A stretch of 64,000 bases of DNA, taken from contig NC_009937.1 in NCBI RefSeq assembly GCF_000010525.1, positions 4,345,501-4,409,500 on the forward strand, written 5' to 3'. This document shows, piece by piece, positions 61,445-64,000 of the stretch. Position 1 is the first letter of the stretch; every line of letters begins with the position of its first letter. The notes under the pieces are model-generated. The model was not told the DNA's origin. It searched no databases and saw only the letters and a list, made by a program, of their open reading frames with translations. Source of the stretch: Azorhizobium caulinodans ORS 571 (GTDB lineage Bacteria; Pseudomonadota; Alphaproteobacteria; Rhizobiales; Xanthobacteraceae). The translations under genes and the position numbers were made by a program.

Positions 61445-62101
61445 TAAGAAAAAGCCGCGCTCATCTTCGGAGCGGCCTCCCGATGAAGTTCGGGTTCGTC
61501 GATGAGCATCGCGCTGTGTGGCCGGTTCGGTGATGTGCGGGGCCCTCGGGCTGTCGGCCAGCGGCTATTATGCCTGGCGCGCCCGGCCGGAGAGCTTGCG
61601 CGCGCAGACCAACCGGGCACTCACCGACGACATCCGGCTGATCCACGCGCAGAGCAGCGGGATCTATGGCGCGCCCCGGATCCATGCAGTCCTGAGGGGA
61701 CACGGTCGGCGCGTGGGCCGGTCCCGGATCGAGCGGCTCATGCGCCACGCCGGCATCCGGGGCCTGGCCGCCGTGCCACGGCGCACGCGGCACGTCCTTC
61801 GCCTGGACCGATCGGCTGAAGCGGGCCGGCGGCCGGATCTCGATGGACGGTAAGGGCCGCTGCCTCGACAACATCTTCATCGAACGCCTGTGGCGGTCCC
61901 TGAAGCACGAGTGCGTCTACCTCCACGCCTGGGAAACCGGCTCGCAGGCCAAGGCTGGCGTCGGGCGGTGGATCGCCTTTTACAACCACCAGCGGCCTCA
62001 CGCCGCCCATGGCGGGCAGCCGCCCGCTGTGGTCTACTTCAACGGTATCGAAACCGATCAGCAGGCCCGCAGAGTAGCTTAAAACACCCGCGAACCTGTC
62101 C

Positions 62102-62512
62102 AAGGATCGGGGAGTAGCTCAACCCGTTCCCGAGGCGATTGGGGACTAAGTTCGAGAAGGTCCGCAAGCGCGACTGCGGCGACGCTGTTCTGATAAAATA
62201 TTCCGGCCTGCATGGTGCCCCCTGCTTCGGTCATCGTTTAGCGCCACCGTTTCTATTTGTAGCCTCAGTTATGACGTAGTGCATTTGGGGCAACATCCGT
62301 TTCCAGCTTGATTCCTGGAGATTCACTATAACAGTGTCTGAATGAGCAAAATCAAATCTGAAAGCAGACTGGCAGCTTCCGGCCCCAAACCGGACGTTAA
62401 GACGTCCATTGGGAAAGGTCCGTTCTTGGCGCATCCTGCAGGATGAAGTGGATGCCCAGTGGGCGATCGGAAGGACAGAATGGTTGCACCACATGCTGCC
62501 CGCTCACCGCTT
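62102..62512. other. Intergenic region with no recognised gene
   Basis: About 410 bp between the IS3 end and the Fic gene. Short frames are unconvincing. It may include debris of older insertions; nothing in it could be assigned. Confidence 0.35.
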
Positions 62513-63616
62513 TTACGGCAGATTCAGGTGGTAGCGCGTGTAGCGGCGATCGCCGGTGCGCGTCAGGGCGCCTTTCTCGACCAGATCGTGCAGATCGCGC
62601 GTGGCGGTGGGGCGTGAGGTGCCGGTGATGGCGAGGTAGTTTTCCGCGCTCAGGCCGCCCGTGAAGCCACCGGGGCCCTCGCGGAACAGGCGGGCGATCA
62701 CCTTCTCCTGCCGTTCGTTCATCATGTCGCGGAAGCGATCATAAAAATGCGCCTTGGCGATGTGGAAGGCGACGCGGCCGAGCGTCGTCTGCTGGGCTGC
62801 TATGATCGTTTCCGCAAAATAGACCAGCCACCCCGTGACATCGAGCGTCTGCTGATGGACCTCGAGCTGATCGTAATAGGCCTTGCGATGCTGCTCGATG
62901 GTATGGGCGAGCGCGATCAGGGTCGGCTGCCCGATGTTCTGGGCGAGGGATTTTTCTGCGAGCGTTCGCCCGATGCGGCCATTGCCATCCTCGAAGGGAT
63001 GGATGCTCTCGAAATAAAGATGTCCGATCCCGGCTCGGGTAAGTGCTGGCAATGGCTCGTCCCCGTTCGGGGCCGAGCCATTGAACCAGGTGAGATAGGC
63101 GGCCATCTCGTCCGGAACCCGGGAGGATGGCGGCGCCTCGAAATGCACAGTCGGCCGATCCTGGCGGCCGGACACGATCTGCATCGCGTCTTCATGGCGA
63201 CGGTAGCCGCCGATCGTTTCCAGATGCCGGCTATCCGCCATCAGCATGCGGTGCCAGCGGAATAGCGTGTCGGCGTCGAGGGGATCGGCCCAGCTCCTAT
63301 AGAGATCGACCATCATCTCCGCGATGCCACGCTCTTTCGGCTTCACGTTGCGATTGTCGGTGTCGAGGCCGAGCTGACGGCGCAGGGAGGATTGCACGCT
63401 GAGGCGATCCAGCGTCTCCCCTTCGATCGCGCTGGTCTTGACCGCCTCGTCGCTGAGGAGTTCGATCCGCAGCAGGTCCCGCTCGTCATCGCTCACATGC
63501 CGGACCGCACCGATCACCTCGCCGGTGAGCAGCAGGAACCGCCGCTCCAGCGGTTCGAGGGCAACCGGATCATAGACAAAATGCGGCCAGCCGTGCTGGG
63601 TCCAGTTCCAAGCCAT
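62513..63616 (-). CDS. Fic-domain protein (predicted AMP transferase)
   Basis: 367 residues. An N-terminal DUF4172-like region contains the inhibitory motif TSAIEGETL (61-69), the Fic core has HPFEDGNGRIGR (206-217), and a winged-helix C-terminus ends FTGGLSAENYLAITGTSRPT, ATRDLHDLVEKGALTRTG. Class II Fic proteins transfer AMP or other nucleotide moieties to target proteins; the Glu of the inhibitory helix keeps activity low. In mobile elements they can be toxins or regulators; no separate antitoxin gene is adjacent. Confidence 0.93.
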   Translation of the reverse strand: MAWNWTQHGWPHFVYDPVALEPLERRFLLLTGEVIGAVRHVSDDERDLLRIELLSDEAVKTSAIEGETLDRLSVQSSLRRQLGLDTDNRNVKPKERGIAEMMVDLYRSWADPLDADTLFRWHRMLMADSRHLETIGGYRRHEDAMQIVSGRQDRPTVHFEAPPSSRVPDEMAAYLTWFNGSAPNGDEPLPALTRAGIGHLYFESIHPFEDGNGRIGRTLAEKSLAQNIGQPTLIALAHTIEQHRKAYYDQLEVHQQTLDVTGWLVYFAETIIAAQQTTLGRVAFHIAKAHFYDRFRDMMNERQEKVIARLFREGPGGFTGGLSAENYLAITGTSRPTATRDLHDLVEKGALTRTGDRRYTRYHLNLP

Positions 63617-63823
63617 GAGCGATAGAATTCCTCTCTATAGCTCACATAATAGCGAATGTGTGATTGATAGATAGCCTTCCTATCGCTCACGGCAGCGCCA
63701 AGGAGACTGAGAGCGTGATGCCGGGTCGATAACGTGATGCGCGCGACCAGGGGTGAAAAGGTCCACCTGCTGCCGAACGATACCCATTGTGCGCTACGAT
63801 CGAATGGGGATCAGGGATGGCAC

Positions 63824-64000
63824 ATGGGATTCGGCGTCTTCATTCACCGCTCAGACTCGATTTATGACGACAGCCCGGCTGAGCGGTATCAGTTCCCGCG
63901 CCCATATCTGGGACGCGTCGAGGCCTGCGTCGGCGACTGGATCGTTTATTACGAACCCCGGAAAGTGGCGGAGACCCGCGGCTATTTCGCGATCGCCAGA
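63824..64000 (+). CDS. HNH-endonuclease-like protein, N-terminal part
   Basis: Starts MGFGVFIHRSDSIYDDSPAE and continues RYQFPRPYLGRVEACVGDWI to the window edge (59 codons). This N-terminal domain occurs in bacterial proteins with a C-terminal HNH nuclease domain; that part would lie beyond the window. AGGGATGG precedes the ATG. Divergent from the Fic gene with a gap of about 200 bp. Confidence 0.7.
   Translation, partial: MGFGVFIHRSDSIYDDSPAERYQFPRPYLGRVEACVGDWIVYYEPRKVAETRGYFAIAR

Larger units (their letters stand above)
60288..62101 (+). mobile_element. IS3-family element interrupted by IS1595, with internal deletion
   Basis: OrfA starts at 60332 (MGPRRRVFPEAFKQEAVDRV, ending RLRMERDILKK) and is cut by IS1595 at 60614. 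OrfB resumes at 61484 (MKFGFVDEHRAVWPV), continues with a frameshift to MCGALGLSASGYYAWRARPE, then loses most of its DDE core: after RRTRHVLRLDRS comes KGRCLDNIFIERLWRSLKHE and FYNHQRPHAAHGGQPPAVVY. The end TGTCCA at 62101 matches the fragment at 32376-32560. Not functional. Confidence 0.75.

Noticed and set aside
1-64000. CRISPR array, rRNA genes, integrase gene, attR and trb genes
   Set aside because: None were seen on reading both strands; the island continues beyond the right edge, so their absence says only that they are outside the window.

Overview
The window is recognisable as the left part of the symbiosis island (an integrative and conjugative element, ICE) of a nodulating alphaproteobacterium. 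The best match is Azorhizobium caulinodans or a very close relative. The nod operon order nodA-B-C-S-U-I-J-Z-noeC-H-O-P, with nolK as a separate nod-box locus and a tRNA-Gly at the edge, is the arrangement I know from strain ORS571. The strain assignment rests on recognising gene order and proteins, not on a search.

Layout. Positions 1-635 are chromosomal flank: the end of a cupin gene and a complete tRNA-Gly(GCC), the presumed attachment site. From about 0.9 to 3.5 kb there is a mosaic of broken IS3, IS30 and IS481 pieces around nodD (1917-2861). From 3.5 to 8.7 kb there is a leftward metabolic cluster: a CobW-like GTPase, a DUF1097 protein, cobalt nitrile hydratase beta and alpha subunits, its accessory protein, a CbiM-like metal permease and a GlxA-type regulator. 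An intact IS481 element follows, then a divergent LysE exporter / LysR regulator pair. The nod operon (14954-27002, leftward, nod box at 27095-27141) lies between two nearly identical, same-orientation 831-bp IS5-family elements (14027-14857 and 28755-29585). A di-heme cytochrome c peroxidase and nested IS remnants come next.

From 32.7 to 50.1 kb the GC-rich ICE backbone is read leftward: CopG-like protein, TraG coupling protein, relaxase, a candidate oriT, lytic transglycosylase, TraF-type peptidase, DUF2840, ribbon-helix-helix protein, ParA, RepA with iteron-like repeats inside its 3' end, an AlpA-like HTH protein, DUF736, small proteins, a VapBC/FitAB-type toxin-antitoxin pair, DUF2493, Toprim primase, ParB and DUF932. 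From 50.2 to 64 kb the island is accessory again: the second IS481 copy, a chemotaxis receptor, three low-GC genes of unknown function, IS wreckage, nolK behind its own nod box, an IS256 deletion derivative, an IS3 element interrupted by IS1595, a Fic protein and the start of an HNH-type protein.

How it works together. NodD plus a plant flavonoid should activate the two nod boxes. NodA/B/C build the acylated chitin-oligomer backbone, NodS methylates, NodU carbamoylates, NolK supplies GDP-fucose for NodZ, NoeC/H/O/P supply and attach arabinose, and NodI/J export the product. The backbone genes would process and mobilise the island; the mating-pair (trb) genes and the integrase are not in this window. 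The most interesting unlisted structures are a covarying RNA leader shared by the parB-like and DUF932 genes, an oriV-like array inside repA, an RP4-like nic motif upstream of the relaxase, a shared nonsense codon in both IS5 copies, and an uncharacterised three-gene cassette at 54.4-56.1 kb.
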